64,000 bases of DNA from Arthrobacter citreus (GCF_009192745.1 NZ_VTFV01000002.1:806001-870000), one strand, 5' to 3'. Shown: positions 50,913 to 61,134, counted from the first letter of the stretch. Notes: generated by a model not told the origin, from the letters alone. Made by a program: numbers and translations.

Positions 50913-52465
50913 GCAACCGCACCAGCGCCAAAAACACTGCCGGAGGCACCGGACTGAGCAGCAAGGGACTGAAGGGCGGGCAGGTCGGGCTGATCGGCGC
51001 CGTCGTTATTGGCATTTCCTGCATCGCACCGGCGTACACGCTGACCTCCGGGCTGGGCCCCACCGTTTCGGAAGTTGGGGTGCAGCTGCCGGCGATTTTC
51101 CTGGTCGGCTTTATCCCCATGATCCTGGTGGCCCTTGGGTACCGCGAACTGAACAACGCGATGCCGGACTCGGGCACGTCCTTCACCTGGGCCACGCGTG
51201 CCTTCGGGCCGTGGGTCGGCTGGATGGGCGGCTGGGGGCTGATCGCCGCGACCATCATTGTGCTCTCCAACCTCGCCGCGGTGGCGGTGGACTTCTTCTA
51301 CCTCATGCTGGCGCAGGTCACGGGCAATGATTCGCTGGCGGACCTGACCCTGAACCTGCCGTTGAACATCGCCACCACTTTGGTGTTCGTGGCCATTGCG
51401 TGCTGGATTTCCTACCGCGGCGTCGAAACCACCAAGACCGTCCAGTACGTACTGGTGGCGTTCCAGCTGATAGTGCTGACGTGGTTCTCCATCGCAGCTT
51501 TCGCGCACGTGGCCGGCGGCACCGCCTTCGACGCCACGCAGATCAGCTGGGACTGGTTCAACCCGTTCGCCGTGGAGTCCTTCTCCGCGTTCGCCGCCGG
51601 GGTATCCCTCTCAATCTTCGTCTACTGGGGCTGGGACGTCACCCTGACCATGAACGAGGAAACCAGGGACCCGGACAAGACCCCCGGCCGTGCGGCCACG
51701 GCCACGGTCTTTGTCATTGTGCTGATCTACATGATGATCGCGCTGGCAGTAATCTCCTATGCAGGTGTCGGTGACGGGGAGCTCGGTGCCGGCAACCCGG
51801 AGAACCAGGAGAGCATCTTCGCAGTCCTGGCCACTCCGGTGATGGGACCGTTCGCAATCCTGATGTCGCTGTCCATCCTGTCCAGCTCCGCAGCCTCGCT
51901 GCAGTCCACGTTCGTCTCCCCGGCGCGGACACTGCTGGCGATGGGCCACTACCGTGCCCTGCCAAAGCGGTTCGGCCGGATCAGCCCGGCCTACAAGTCC
52001 CCTGGCTACGCCACCGTCGCTGCCGCCATTGCGGCGTCCGCCTTCTACGTGGTTACGCGGCTGCTTTCGGAGAACGCCCTGTGGGACACCATCACGGCCC
52101 TTGGCCTGATGATCTGCTTCTACTACGGCATTACCGCACTGGCCTGCGTCTGGTACTTCCGCCGCGATGCCTTCGAGAGCGTGCGGTCCTTCCTGCTGAA
52201 GTTCCTAGCGCCCGCCCTTGGCGGAATCATCCTGTTCATCATGTTCATCAAGACCGCCTTCGACTCAATGGACCCCGACTACGGATCCGGTTCCTCCGTG
52301 GGCGGCGTTGGCCTGGTGTTCGTGCTGGGCATGGGCGTGATCATCCTGGGCGCTGTGCTCATGCTGGTGATGTACCGGATAAACCCCGGATTCTTCCGCG
52401 GCGAGACGCTCCGGACCGGCGACTCACGCTCTGCTGCCGAAGCTGAGCGCTCCGCCGTCCTGTAA
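50909..52465 (+). CDS. APC-family amino acid/polyamine permease
   Basis: 518 aa, GTG start overlapping the stress-protein stop, AGGAGA upstream. Twelve predicted transmembrane helices with the APC signature near the N-terminus (GLIGAVVIGISCIAPAYTLTSGLGPTVSEVG). The operon with putrescine oxidase and the nearby gabT suggest putrescine or GABA uptake. Substrate unproven. Terminated by a bidirectional hairpin. Confidence 0.88.
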   Translation: MSNRTSAKNTAGGTGLSSKGLKGGQVGLIGAVVIGISCIAPAYTLTSGLGPTVSEVGVQLPAIFLVGFIPMILVALGYRELNNAMPDSGTSFTWATRAFGPWVGWMGGWGLIAATIIVLSNLAAVAVDFFYLMLAQVTGNDSLADLTLNLPLNIATTLVFVAIACWISYRGVETTKTVQYVLVAFQLIVLTWFSIAAFAHVAGGTAFDATQISWDWFNPFAVESFSAFAAGVSLSIFVYWGWDVTLTMNEETRDPDKTPGRAATATVFVIVLIYMMIALAVISYAGVGDGELGAGNPENQESIFAVLATPVMGPFAILMSLSILSSSAASLQSTFVSPARTLLAMGHYRALPKRFGRISPAYKSPGYATVAAAIAASAFYVVTRLLSENALWDTITALGLMICFYYGITALACVWYFRRDAFESVRSFLLKFLAPALGGIILFIMFIKTAFDSMDPDYGSGSSVGGVGLVFVLGMGVIILGAVLMLVMYRINPGFFRGETLRTGDSRSAAEAERSAVL

Positions 52466-52480
52466 CCCGGGACCGGATCT

Positions 52481-52514
52481 GCGCCCCGGCCCTCCGGAAG
52501 GAAGGCCGGGGCGC
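52481..52514. terminator. Bidirectional hairpin terminator
   Basis: 11-bp perfect stem (52481-52491 with 52504-52514) between the converging permease and RarD-like genes; no T run. Confidence 0.65.
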
Positions 52515-52521
52515 ACTCACA

Positions 52522-53550
52522 CTAGACGGCGGCGGCAGCCCGGCGGATGCGTGCCCGCCGGGGCGAGCCGAGCATGTCGATGCTCAGCAGCAGCAGTGCC
52601 AGCCAGACCAGTCCGAATCCGGCCCAGCGCTCGGCCGGCATGGCCTCGTTGAAGACCAGCAGGGCCAGCGTGAACTGGAGGATCGGCGCCAGGTACTGCA
52701 GCAGGCCCACAGTACTCAGCGGCAGGCGCCGTGCTGCGGCACCAAAGAACACCAGCGGAACCGCGGTGGCGATGCCGGAAGCGGCCAGCAGCCAGAAGTG
52801 GGCGGGCCCCTCGGTCAGCAGGGTTCCGGAGCCGGTCGCGGCAAGGACCACCAGCACGACGGCGGCGACGGGCGTCAGTACGGCGGTTTCAATAGTGAGG
52901 CTGGAGACGGCATCCACTTTCCCGCCGACGTTCTTCTTCACCAGCCCGTACAGGCCGAAGCTGAAGGCCAGCGCCAGGGCGACCCAGGGAACCGTTCCAT
53001 AGCCGAAGGCGAGCACAAGCACAGCGATAACCCCAACCGCCATCGCCGTCCATTGGAGGGGACGCAGGCGTTCCTTCAGGACCGCCACCCCCAGCAGGAC
53101 GGAGATGAGCGGGTTGATGAAGTACCCCAGTGCCGCTTCGACCGCATGTCCGTTCAGGACCGCCCAGGCGAACACCAGCCAGTTCACCGCAATGAGCAGG
53201 GCGGCTGCGGTCAGGGTTGCCAGCGCCCTGCGGTCCTTCATTGCGGTCAGTGCACGCCGCCATGAGCGCATGACCGTCAGCAGGGCCGTACAGAAGACCA
53301 GGGAGAACACCACGCGGGCAGCGACGATTTCCACTGGTCCGGCGGGCTCCAGCAACAGGAAATAAAGCGGCAGCACGCCCCAAATGCCATAGGCGCCAAT
53401 GCCGAACAGCAGACCGGAGGTACTTGGCTTCTCGTCGGCCCCGGAAGCGGTCGGGGCGGGGACACCCGGCGTGGTTCCGGCTGAAACAGGGGCGGCGGAC
53501 CGCGCCGCTCCTCCGGCCAGCTGCGCGCTGGAAGAATTCTCATTGGCCAT
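52522..53550 (-). CDS. RarD-like EamA-family transporter
   Basis: 342 aa. A disordered, Ala/Pro/Ser-rich N-terminus (about 45 residues) precedes ten hydrophobic segments of the drug/metabolite transporter superfamily. The motifs GIGAYGIWGVLPLYFLLL, NWLVFAWAVLNGHAVEAALGYFINPLISVLLG and LVKKNVG are typical of RarD. Substrate unknown (often annotated chloramphenicol sensitivity). Divergent from the ferredoxin reductase. Confidence 0.88.
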   Translation of the reverse strand: MANENSSSAQLAGGAARSAAPVSAGTTPGVPAPTASGADEKPSTSGLLFGIGAYGIWGVLPLYFLLLEPAGPVEIVAARVVFSLVFCTALLTVMRSWRRALTAMKDRRALATLTAAALLIAVNWLVFAWAVLNGHAVEAALGYFINPLISVLLGVAVLKERLRPLQWTAMAVGVIAVLVLAFGYGTVPWVALALAFSFGLYGLVKKNVGGKVDAVSSLTIETAVLTPVAAVVLVVLAATGSGTLLTEGPAHFWLLAASGIATAVPLVFFGAAARRLPLSTVGLLQYLAPILQFTLALLVFNEAMPAERWAGFGLVWLALLLLSIDMLGSPRRARIRRAAAAV

Positions 53551-53688
53551 GTGGGTTGCAACCGGCTACGCCGTGGGCGTATTCCCGCCTCATCACGCCA
53601 CTCCGTTTAGACGACGGGTAAGCGGGCAATTAGAATATAAAAATGTGCGCCATTTGCGTGCCACGACTCCCAAGTAGAAGGACTCTAA

Positions 53689-55116
53689 GTGTCTAACTCA
53701 GCTCCGGACAGCTCGCAGCGTCCCATGCGAGTCGCAATTATCGGCGCTGGTCCGGCCGGCGTTTACGCCGCAGACATCCTGACCAAAGCGGACCGCGACT
53801 TCGAAGTCAGCATTGATCTTTTCGATCAGTACCCGGCACCCTACGGCCTGATCCGCTACGGCGTCGCCCCGGACCATCCCCGCATCAAGGGGATCGTCAA
53901 CGCACTGGAGAAGGTGCTGGATCGCGGCGATATCCGCTTCCTCGGCAACGTGAACTACGGCCGGGACCTCACGCTGAAGGACTTCCGGCACTTCTACGAT
54001 GCCATCATCTTCGCCACCGGCGCCCTGAAGGATGCGCCCCTCCGGATTCCCGGCGTCGATCTTGAAGGCTCCTTCGGCGGCGCGGACTTCGTTTCCTGGT
54101 ACGACGGCAATCCGGACGTGCCGCGCGACTGGCCGCTGGATGCCAAGGAAATCGCCGTCATCGGCAACGGAAACGTGGCCCTCGACGTCGCCCGCATTCT
54201 CTCCAAGCACGCCGACGACCTGCTGACCACGGAGATCCCCGCCAACGTCTACGAGGGACTGAAGAAGTCGCCCGTCACGGACGTCCACGTCTTTGGCCGC
54301 CGAGGCCCGGCGCAGGTTAAGTTCACTCCGCTGGAACTTCGTGAGCTCTCGCATTCGCGCGATGTGGACATTGTCCTGTACCCGGAGGATTTCGAATTCG
54401 ACGAAGCCTCGGATGAGCAGATCCGCACCAACAACCAGACCAAGACCATGGTCAACACGCTGACCAACTGGCTGGTCGAGGAACAGGACACGGGTGCTTC
54501 GCGCCGTCTGCACCTGCACTTCCTGCACTCCCCGGTGGAGATTCACGATGATCCCGCCACGCCCGGTAAGGTCGCCGGCATCAAGATGGAGCGCACGGAA
54601 CTTGACGGAACCGGCAACGCGCGGGGCACCGGGGAGATCATCGATTACCCGGTCCAGGCCGTCTACCGTGCGGTGGGCTACTTCGGTTCCGAACTGCCGG
54701 AGGTTGGTTACGACTCCCGCCGCGGCGTCATCCCCAACGAGGGCGGCCGGGTCGTGGACACCGGCGGCGCACCGGTGCCGGGTATCTACACCACCGGCTG
54801 GATCAAGCGCGGCCCGGTTGGCCTGATCGGCCACACCAAGGGCGACGCCCTGGAAACCATCGGCTACCTGCTGGAAGACCGCCGCACCCTGCCTGCCGCC
54901 GAAGAGCCCGAACCCGAGGCGATCATCCGGCTGCTGGAGGAGCGCGGCGTGGAGTACACCACCTGGGAGGGCTGGAAGCGGCTTGACGCCCACGAGAAGT
55001 CCCTGGGCGCCGGCTACATCCACGGCGATCCCGGAATCGGAGACCTGGTCCGCGAGCGCGTCAAGGTTGTGGACCGCGAAGAGATGACCCGCGTCTCCCG
55101 CGGTGAAAACATCTAG
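53689..55116 (+). CDS. FprA-like ferredoxin/adrenodoxin NADP+ reductase
   Basis: 475 aa, GTG start with AAGGA six bases upstream. FAD motif VAIIGAGPAGVYAADILTK, the adrenodoxin-reductase motif QYPAPYGLIRYGVAPDHPRIKG, NADP-binding IAVIGNGNVALDVAR and GWIKRGPVGLIGHTKGDA match mycobacterial FprA. It transfers electrons between NADPH and ferredoxin. Cytosolic and monocistronic. Confidence 0.93.
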   Translation: MSNSAPDSSQRPMRVAIIGAGPAGVYAADILTKADRDFEVSIDLFDQYPAPYGLIRYGVAPDHPRIKGIVNALEKVLDRGDIRFLGNVNYGRDLTLKDFRHFYDAIIFATGALKDAPLRIPGVDLEGSFGGADFVSWYDGNPDVPRDWPLDAKEIAVIGNGNVALDVARILSKHADDLLTTEIPANVYEGLKKSPVTDVHVFGRRGPAQVKFTPLELRELSHSRDVDIVLYPEDFEFDEASDEQIRTNNQTKTMVNTLTNWLVEEQDTGASRRLHLHFLHSPVEIHDDPATPGKVAGIKMERTELDGTGNARGTGEIIDYPVQAVYRAVGYFGSELPEVGYDSRRGVIPNEGGRVVDTGGAPVPGIYTTGWIKRGPVGLIGHTKGDALETIGYLLEDRRTLPAAEEPEPEAIIRLLEERGVEYTTWEGWKRLDAHEKSLGAGYIHGDPGIGDLVRERVKVVDREEMTRVSRGENI

Positions 55117-55139
55117 AACCCAGGCAGCATCAGCACCTA

Positions 55140-55177
55140 ACCGAAGCCAGGTACCGCACAGCGGGCCTGGCTTCGGT
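55140..55177 (+). terminator. Hairpin terminator of the ferredoxin reductase gene
   Basis: 12-bp perfect stem (55140-55151 with 55166-55177), 14-nt loop, weak T-rich tail (CTCTTGT). Confidence 0.7.
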
Positions 55178-55352
55178 GCTCTTGTAACCCAGCCTTCCCA
55201 GGCACGGCGCAGGCAGTCAGTGCACTGCTCTGGAACTGCAGGGTGTGCCGTGTCACTATGGACGGGCAGCCGCTGGCTGCCCGGAACAGCGATGCGGATC
55301 CGCTCCTGCTCCGGCCCGAACGGTCTCCTTATCAACGCGGATAGGTTGGACG

Positions 55353-56681
55353 GTGCAGCTGTCTTCCAGTGCCCTGCAGGGCAGGGTTCAACGGAACCCC
55401 GAGACACTCCAGCGTGATGCCTGGCGGGCGCACGAAAGCCTGCGCTCCCAGGGGGAAGTCCTTGATGTGCTGCGCCCCGGGGTGCGCGAATCCTGGCAGC
55501 GTTCCCTGCGCCACCACCCCGATCCCGACGCTGCGAGGTCCGCACTGGTCCTTGAAGGCGCGGAACTGGAGGCGTACCGCCAGTCCCATCCGCTGGCCTC
55601 GATCATGCCCGTCATCCAGCGGCTGCTGGTTGAACCCGGCAGGGATACCGGGCTGCTGGTGGCCGTCGGGGACCAGCTGGGACGGCTGCTGTGGGTGGAC
55701 GGAGATCCTGAGCTCCTGCGCCGGGCAGAGGACATGATGTTCATGCCCGGGGCGGACTGGTCCGAGCATGCGGTGGGAACCAGTGCCCCCGGCACCGCCC
55801 TGGCCACCGGCCGCAGCGTACAGATTGCCGGTGCGGAGCACTTCAGCCCGCAGGTCCATCCGTGGTCCTGCACGGCTGTGCCGGTACAGGATCCCGAATC
55901 CGGCAGCGTACTGGGCGTGGTGGACATCACCGGTAAGGAAGAAGCCGTTGCGGTCCACACGCTTGCCCTGGTCCAGGCTGCCGTCGCTGCAGCCACCGCC
56001 CAGCTGCGGGTCGAGCGCCTGCAGACCAGCGCTGCCCGGCCCGCCCGGCGCGGCACCGAGGCCCGGTCTGCCCGGTCTACCCTGTACCAGGACAGCCTGC
56101 AGGTCCTGGGAACAGATACCGCAGACCTGTGCGTGGACGGGACCCGGGTGCAGCTCAGCCAGCGCCATTCGGAACTCATGACCCTGCTGGCGCTGCATCC
56201 GCGCGGGCTGAGCGCCGAAGAGCTTGCGGTGCTGGCCTACCCGGAGGAAGCCTCGGTGGGCAGCGTGCGCGCGGAGATGCTCCGGCTGCGCAGGTTTCTC
56301 TCCCGCTCGGTCTCAGCGCGGATTGTTCCCGAGTCCCGGCCCTACCGCCTGCCTGCGGAGCTGGTGCTGGACGCAGGCCAGGTCCGCGCCTGCCTTTCCC
56401 GTGGCGCCCACCGGCTCGCCCTGAACATTTACAAAGGTCCAGTGCTGCCGCATTCCCAGGCCCCGGGCATTGCGGCGCTGCGCCGGGGCCTGAGCGCTGA
56501 GCTGCGCGAAGCGGTTTTGGCTGAGGCCGGAATCGAGACGGTGCTGCAGTACCTCAAGCTCGAGGAGGCAGCGAACGACGCCGAGGCGTGGCGCCTGGCG
56601 CTCCAGCTGCTGCCGCCTCGATCCCCCCGCCGGGCAGGGATAGTCGCCGGGCTGCAGCGGATAGAGCGCGACCTCGCCTAA
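55353..56681 (+). CDS. GAF-domain transcriptional regulator of alcohol/aldehyde metabolism
   Basis: 442 aa from GTG 55353; TAGGTT five bases upstream suggests a leaderless start, and earlier codons look non-coding. The first 250 residues contain RPGVRESWQRSL, typical of AcoR-type sensors, and a GAF domain (LLVAVGDQLGRLLWVDGD, HAVGTSAPGTALATGR, GVVDITG). The C-terminal half is a winged helix-like region (QRHSELMTLLALHPRGLSAEELAVLAYPE) without a sigma54 AAA+ domain. Actinobacterial relatives lie beside aldehyde dehydrogenase and DUF779 genes, as here. Confidence 0.8.
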   Translation: MQLSSSALQGRVQRNPETLQRDAWRAHESLRSQGEVLDVLRPGVRESWQRSLRHHPDPDAARSALVLEGAELEAYRQSHPLASIMPVIQRLLVEPGRDTGLLVAVGDQLGRLLWVDGDPELLRRAEDMMFMPGADWSEHAVGTSAPGTALATGRSVQIAGAEHFSPQVHPWSCTAVPVQDPESGSVLGVVDITGKEEAVAVHTLALVQAAVAAATAQLRVERLQTSAARPARRGTEARSARSTLYQDSLQVLGTDTADLCVDGTRVQLSQRHSELMTLLALHPRGLSAEELAVLAYPEEASVGSVRAEMLRLRRFLSRSVSARIVPESRPYRLPAELVLDAGQVRACLSRGAHRLALNIYKGPVLPHSQAPGIAALRRGLSAELREAVLAEAGIETVLQYLKLEEAANDAEAWRLALQLLPPRSPRRAGIVAGLQRIERDLA

Positions 56682-58342
56682 GGGCGGGTATCTCCGCCGC
56701 GCTCCGGCGCCCGCACCCCGGCAGGCTCGCCGGCCTGCGGGCCGATCGCCGGCTTGATCCGGAGGCTGGTCAGGAAGCCGATGAGCAGGGCCCCTGCAGC
56801 GATCCAGCCGGCCAGGGATGCGCCGCTGGTCATGGCGTCCCGGGCGGCGTCGGCTATGAACGCGGTCTGGGGATCGGCGGCCAGCGCCGTGATGCTGCCG
56901 CCGGAGGTGGCATTCACCGAGTCCACGGCACCGGAAAGCTGGGGGGCACCGGCAACCGCGTCAGCAACCTCGTTCTCCGTTCCGGTGCGCAGCGTGGTGA
57001 AGAATGCCGTGCCCAGGACGGCGATGCCCAGGGCCGAGCCGGTCTGCCGCGCGGTGCTCTGCGTTGCGGAGCCCTGGCCGCTCTTCGCGAGGGGAACTTC
57101 GGCCAGGATTACGGAGGTCAGCTGGGCGGTGGCCAGCCCCACACCGATGCCGTAGAAGAGCAGGATGGGGGAGGTGAGCCAGGCGGTGCTGTCCGGGCGG
57201 ATCAGCAGGGCAAGCGCGGAGATGCTCAGGATCTCAAGGGCCAGGCCCATCCGCACCACCACCACGGGACTGTACTTCCTGGCCAGCGAGGCAACGCCGC
57301 CGGAGGCAAGGAAGGAGCCGGCCGCCAGGGGCAGCAGGGCAAGTCCGGCTTCGAAAGCCGTATAGCCCAGCACGTTCTGGAACCACAGCGGCAGGGAGAG
57401 GATCAGGCCGAACTCGCCGAAGCTGACAATCAGGGCTGTCACGTTGCCGTTGGCGAAGGACGGGATGCGGAACAGGGAGAGGTCCAGGATGACGCCTTTG
57501 CCGGCTGCGGTCCGCGAGCGCTCCAGCAGCACGAAGCAAACCAGTGCCACCACGGCAACCAGGAAGGCCAGCGGGACGGGGGAGAGCGTCCCGGCCTGGA
57601 ACGGCGCGTCCTCGGTGGCGTCCCACCAACCGTAGCTGCGGCCTTCGATCAAACCGAAGACCAATGCCCCGAAGCCCAGAATGGACAGTGCCGCACCGCC
57701 GAGGTCCAGGCGCTGCGCAGCCCCGGTGACGGCTTCGGATGATTCGGCCACGAAGAGCAGCAGCCCTGCAACCACCAGCACACCTACTGGGATGTTGATG
57801 CCGAAGGCCCAGCGCCAGCTGGCGTTCTCGGTCAGCCAGCCGCCCAGCAGAGGGCCGATCGCGGCCATGCCGCCGATCGTGGAACCCCAGACCGCGAACG
57901 CAATGCCCCGCTCCCGGCCCTGGAAGTTGGCGTTCAGCAGCGCGAGCGTGGTGGGCAGGATCATTGAGCCGCCCAGCCCCTGTATTGCGCGGCCGAGGAT
58001 CAGGACGCCTCCGGATTCCGCGACGGCGCACAGCACCGAGGCCGCCACAAAGATTACGACGCCGGTCAGCATGATCCGCCGCCGGCCCACCCGGTCCGCA
58101 ATCCGGCCCCAGGTCAGCAGCAGCGCAGCGAACAGCAGCGTGTAGATCTCCTGCACCCACTGGATCTCGGTGCTGGAAATCCCCAGGTCCGCGACGATCG
58201 AGGGAACGGACACGGACACGATGGTGGCGTCCATGATGATCATTGCCACGCCGAGGCTGATGGCCAGCAGGCCCCACCAGCGGTAGCGGATGTACCGGCT
58301 CGGCTGCGGTTCTTCCCCGCTGCCCGGGAATTCGGAAGTCAT
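56678..58342 (-). CDS. MFS drug exporter, DHA2 (14-TM) family
   Basis: 554 aa with 14 hydrophobic segments. Motif A-like GRIADRVGRRRIMLTG and motif C-like GWLTENASWRWAFGINIPVG identify the EmrB/QacA type. AAGGA lies six bases before the ATG. Its stop overlaps the stop of the convergent GAF regulator by three bases. Broad-spectrum drug efflux is inferred. It sits between the regulator and aldehyde dehydrogenase, pointing away from both. Confidence 0.9.
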   Translation of the reverse strand: MTSEFPGSGEEPQPSRYIRYRWWGLLAISLGVAMIIMDATIVSVSVPSIVADLGISSTEIQWVQEIYTLLFAALLLTWGRIADRVGRRRIMLTGVVIFVAASVLCAVAESGGVLILGRAIQGLGGSMILPTTLALLNANFQGRERGIAFAVWGSTIGGMAAIGPLLGGWLTENASWRWAFGINIPVGVLVVAGLLLFVAESSEAVTGAAQRLDLGGAALSILGFGALVFGLIEGRSYGWWDATEDAPFQAGTLSPVPLAFLVAVVALVCFVLLERSRTAAGKGVILDLSLFRIPSFANGNVTALIVSFGEFGLILSLPLWFQNVLGYTAFEAGLALLPLAAGSFLASGGVASLARKYSPVVVVRMGLALEILSISALALLIRPDSTAWLTSPILLFYGIGVGLATAQLTSVILAEVPLAKSGQGSATQSTARQTGSALGIAVLGTAFFTTLRTGTENEVADAVAGAPQLSGAVDSVNATSGGSITALAADPQTAFIADAARDAMTSGASLAGWIAAGALLIGFLTSLRIKPAIGPQAGEPAGVRAPERGGDTRP

Positions 58343-58434
58343 TAGCGTTCCTTATATCTCGATTACTAAGAAATTGCCCTAGGTAACCATAAACCCGCCT
58401 GTGGCACGCCGCTAGCCGGTCCGCAATGTCCCTG

Positions 58435-58501
58435 CTACGCAGATGCTACGTCTGCCTGCGTAGGGTTCACCACACCGGCGGACACGACACCGAGGTCGTG
58501 T
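58435..58501 (+). promoter_or_regulatory. Repeat-rich region upstream of aldehyde dehydrogenase
   Basis: Two TGCTACG heptamers one helical turn apart (58433-58439, 58444-58450) with an inverted CGTAG (58459-58463), and a perfect 7-bp dyad ACACGAC-N6-GTCGTGT (58482-58501). Likely activator sites for the GAF regulator and/or an mRNA hairpin. Confidence 0.45.
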
Positions 58502-58533
58502 ACCAACGCTCGAAAATGAGGAGCAGACAAGTC

Positions 58534-60057
58534 ATGACCGTTTACGCGCAGCCCGGCCAGGGCGAGGCACTTGTTTCATTCAAGCCCCGCTATGAGAACT
58601 GGATCGGCGGAGAATGGGTAGCCCCGGTGAAGGGCGGCTACTTCGAGAATGTTTCACCCGTAACGGGCAAGGTCTTCTGCGAAGTAGCCCGGGGCACCTC
58701 CGAGGACATCGACCTCGCCCTGGACGCAGCACACAAGGCAGCGCCGTCGTGGGGCAAGACCTCAGTTGCGGAGCGGGCCAACATCCTGAACCGCATCGCT
58801 GACCGGATCGAGGAAAACCTCGAAATGCTCGCCGTCGCCGAGACGTGGGACAACGGAAAGCCGGTTCGGGAGACCCTGGCCGCAGACATGCCGCTGGCAG
58901 TGGACCACTTCCGGTACTTCGCCGGCGCCGTGCGGGCCCAGGAAGGCACCCTCTCCCAGATCGATGACAACACCACCGCTTACCACTTTCACGAGCCGCT
59001 GGGCGTAGTTGGCCAGATCATCCCGTGGAACTTCCCCATCCTCATGGCGGTCTGGAAGCTTGCTCCTGCGCTCGCAGCGGGCAACGCCGTTGTCCTGAAG
59101 CCTGCCGAGCAGACACCCGCCTCGATCATGGTGCTGGCTGAGCTGATTGCGGACCTGCTCCCTGCAGGCGTACTGAACATCGTCAACGGCTTCGGAGTGG
59201 AAGCCGGCAAGCCGCTGGCGTCCTCCAAGCGGATCCGCAAGATCGCGTTCACCGGCGAAACCACCACCGGCCGCCTGATCATGCAGTACGCCAGCCAGAA
59301 CCTGATCCCGGTGACGCTGGAACTGGGCGGCAAGAGCCCGAACATCTTCTTCGCCGACGTCGCTGCCCGGGACGACGCGTTCTACGACAAGGCACTGGAG
59401 GGCTTCAACATGTTCGCCCTGAACCAGGGCGAGGTCTGCACCTGTCCTTCGCGGGCGCTTATCCAGGACTCCATCTACGACTCCTTTATGTCCGATGCCC
59501 TGGCCCGCACCGCTGCGATGGTGCAGGGAAATCCGCTGGACACCAACACCATGGTGGGAGCGCAGGCCTCCAACGACCAGCTGGAGAAGATCCTCTCCTA
59601 CATGGACATTGCGGGCCAGGAAGGTGCCAAGGTCCTGGCCGGAGGCAAGCGGAACATGCTCGACGGCGACCTGGCCGGTGGCTTCTATGTTGAGCCCACC
59701 GTCTTTGAGGGCACCAACAACATGCGCATCTTCCAGGAGGAGATCTTTGGACCGGTGGTCTCCGTGACACGGTTCTCGGACTATGGGGAGGCACTCTCCA
59801 TTGCCAACGACACCCTGTACGGACTCGGTGCCGGCGTCTGGTCCCGGGACGGCAATACTGCCTACCGTGCCGGCCGGGATATCCAGGCCGGCCGTGTCTG
59901 GGTGAACAACTACCACGCCTACCCCGCGCACGCGGCGTTCGGCGGCTACAAGTCCTCCGGCATCGGACGCGAGAACCACGCCATGATGCTGGACCACTAC
60001 CAGCAGACCAAGAACCTGCTGGTCAGCTACGCCGAATCCAAGCAGGGCTTCTTCTAG
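58534..60057 (+). CDS. NAD-dependent aldehyde dehydrogenase (ExaC/AldA-type)
   Basis: 507 aa from ATG 58534 (GAGGAG ten bases upstream); upstream in-frame codons overlap the repeat region. Catalytic Cys302 in [10 protein letters not shown] and Glu263 in LELGGKSPN; the [20 protein letters not shown] and [26 protein letters not shown] segments resemble acetaldehyde dehydrogenases. It oxidises short aldehydes, and could also accept 4-aminobutanal from putrescine oxidase (inference). Followed by adhP and a DUF779 gene. Confidence 0.93.
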   Translation: MTVYAQPGQGEALVSFKPRYENWIGGEWVAPVKGGYFENVSPVTGKVFCEVARGTSEDIDLALDAAHKAAPSWGKTSVAERANILNRIADRIEENLEMLAVAETWDNGKPVRETLAADMPLAVDHFRYFAGAVRAQEGTLSQIDDNTTAYHFHEPLGVVGQIIPWNFPILMAVWKLAPALAAGNAVVLKPAEQTPASIMVLAELIADLLPAGVLNIVNGFGVEAGKPLASSKRIRKIAFTGETTTGRLIMQYASQNLIPVTLELGGKSPNIFFADVAARDDAFYDKALEGFNMFALNQGEVCTCPSRALIQDSIYDSFMSDALARTAAMVQGNPLDTNTMVGAQASNDQLEKILSYMDIAGQEGAKVLAGGKRNMLDGDLAGGFYVEPTVFEGTNNMRIFQEEIFGPVVSVTRFSDYGEALSIANDTLYGLGAGVWSRDGNTAYRAGRDIQAGRVWVNNYHAYPAHAAFGGYKSSGIGRENHAMMLDHYQQTKNLLVSYAESKQGFF

Positions 60058-60114
60058 ACAGCCCGGTTCCACCTGCCAGTCCCCAGAAACACCACCCCAA
60101 ACAAGGAGATCGAC

Positions 60115-61134
60115 ATGGAACACATGCAGGCCGCAGTCGTCAACACGCTCGGTGAACCGCTCACCGTAGGAGAGAACGATATTCCGGTCCCCGGGCCGGG
60201 GCAGGTCCTGGTCAAGCTCATGACGACCGGGGTTTGCCACACGGACCTGCATGCGGCCCAGGGGGACTGGCCGGTGAAGCCCAGCCCGCCTTTCATTCCC
60301 GGACATGAAGGGGTGGGCCGCGTCGTGTCGCTCGGCGAAGGCGTGACCGAGCTGAAGGAAGGGGACATAGTGGGCAACGCCTGGCTATGGTCCGCCTGCG
60401 GGGTCTGCGAGTACTGCCGCACGGGCTGGGAGACTCTGTGTGAGCAGCAGCAGAACGGGGGCTACAGCGTCAACGGGTCCTTCGGGGAGTACATGCTGGT
60501 GGACGAGAGGTTCGCGGCCCACATCCCTGAGGGCGCGGATCCGGTGGAGGTGGCGCCCGTGCTCTGCGCCGGTGTCACGGTCTACAAGGGGCTGAAGGTG
60601 ACCGAGGCCCGGCCGGGACAGTGGGTGGTCATTTCCGGTATCGGCGGGCTGGGGCACGTTGCCGTGCAGTACGCCAAGGCAATGGGACTGCGGGTCGCGG
60701 CCGTGGACATCGCGGAGGACAAGCTGGCGCTGGCACGCGAATTCGGTGCGGAGGTAACGGTCAATGCCCTGAACGAGGATCCGGTGGAGGCAATCCAGGC
60801 CCAGACCGGCGGAGCGCACGGCGTGCTTGTCACGGCAGTGCACCCCTCAGCCTTCGGGCAGGCCATCGGCATGGCCCGCAGGGGCGGAACCATCGTCTTC
60901 AACGGACTGCCCCCCGGGGACTTCCCGGCACCGATCTTCGACATCGTGCTCAAGGGCCTGACCATTCGGGGCTCGATCGTCGGCACCCGCCAGGACATGG
61001 TCGAGGCCCTGGACTTCTACGCCCGCGGCCTTATCCACCCGAAGGTCTCGACCCGCCCGCTGGACGACATCAATGATGTCCTGGATGAACTTGCCGCCGG
61101 CCGGATCGACGGACGTGTGGTGGTCCAGTACTGA
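60115..61134 (+). CDS. adhP: Zinc-dependent alcohol dehydrogenase, AdhP type
   Basis: 339 aa; AAGGAG six bases before ATG 60115 decides this start over 60124. Catalytic zinc ligands in GVCHTDLHAAQGDW and PGHEGVG; structural zinc cysteines in ACGVCEYCRTGWETLC; NAD motif GIGGLGHVAVQYAKAMG. Typical ethanol-active AdhP. Ends in TGATGG with the DUF779 start overlapping the stop. With the aldehyde dehydrogenase it takes ethanol to acetate. Confidence 0.93.
   Translation: MEHMQAAVVNTLGEPLTVGENDIPVPGPGQVLVKLMTTGVCHTDLHAAQGDWPVKPSPPFIPGHEGVGRVVSLGEGVTELKEGDIVGNAWLWSACGVCEYCRTGWETLCEQQQNGGYSVNGSFGEYMLVDERFAAHIPEGADPVEVAPVLCAGVTVYKGLKVTEARPGQWVVISGIGGLGHVAVQYAKAMGLRVAAVDIAEDKLALAREFGAEVTVNALNEDPVEAIQAQTGGAHGVLVTAVHPSAFGQAIGMARRGGTIVFNGLPPGDFPAPIFDIVLKGLTIRGSIVGTRQDMVEALDFYARGLIHPKVSTRPLDDINDVLDELAAGRIDGRVVVQY

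Noticed and set aside
53698-55545. 615-codon open frame antisense to the ferredoxin reductase
   Set aside because: Spans two convincing genes on the other strand and shows shadow composition.
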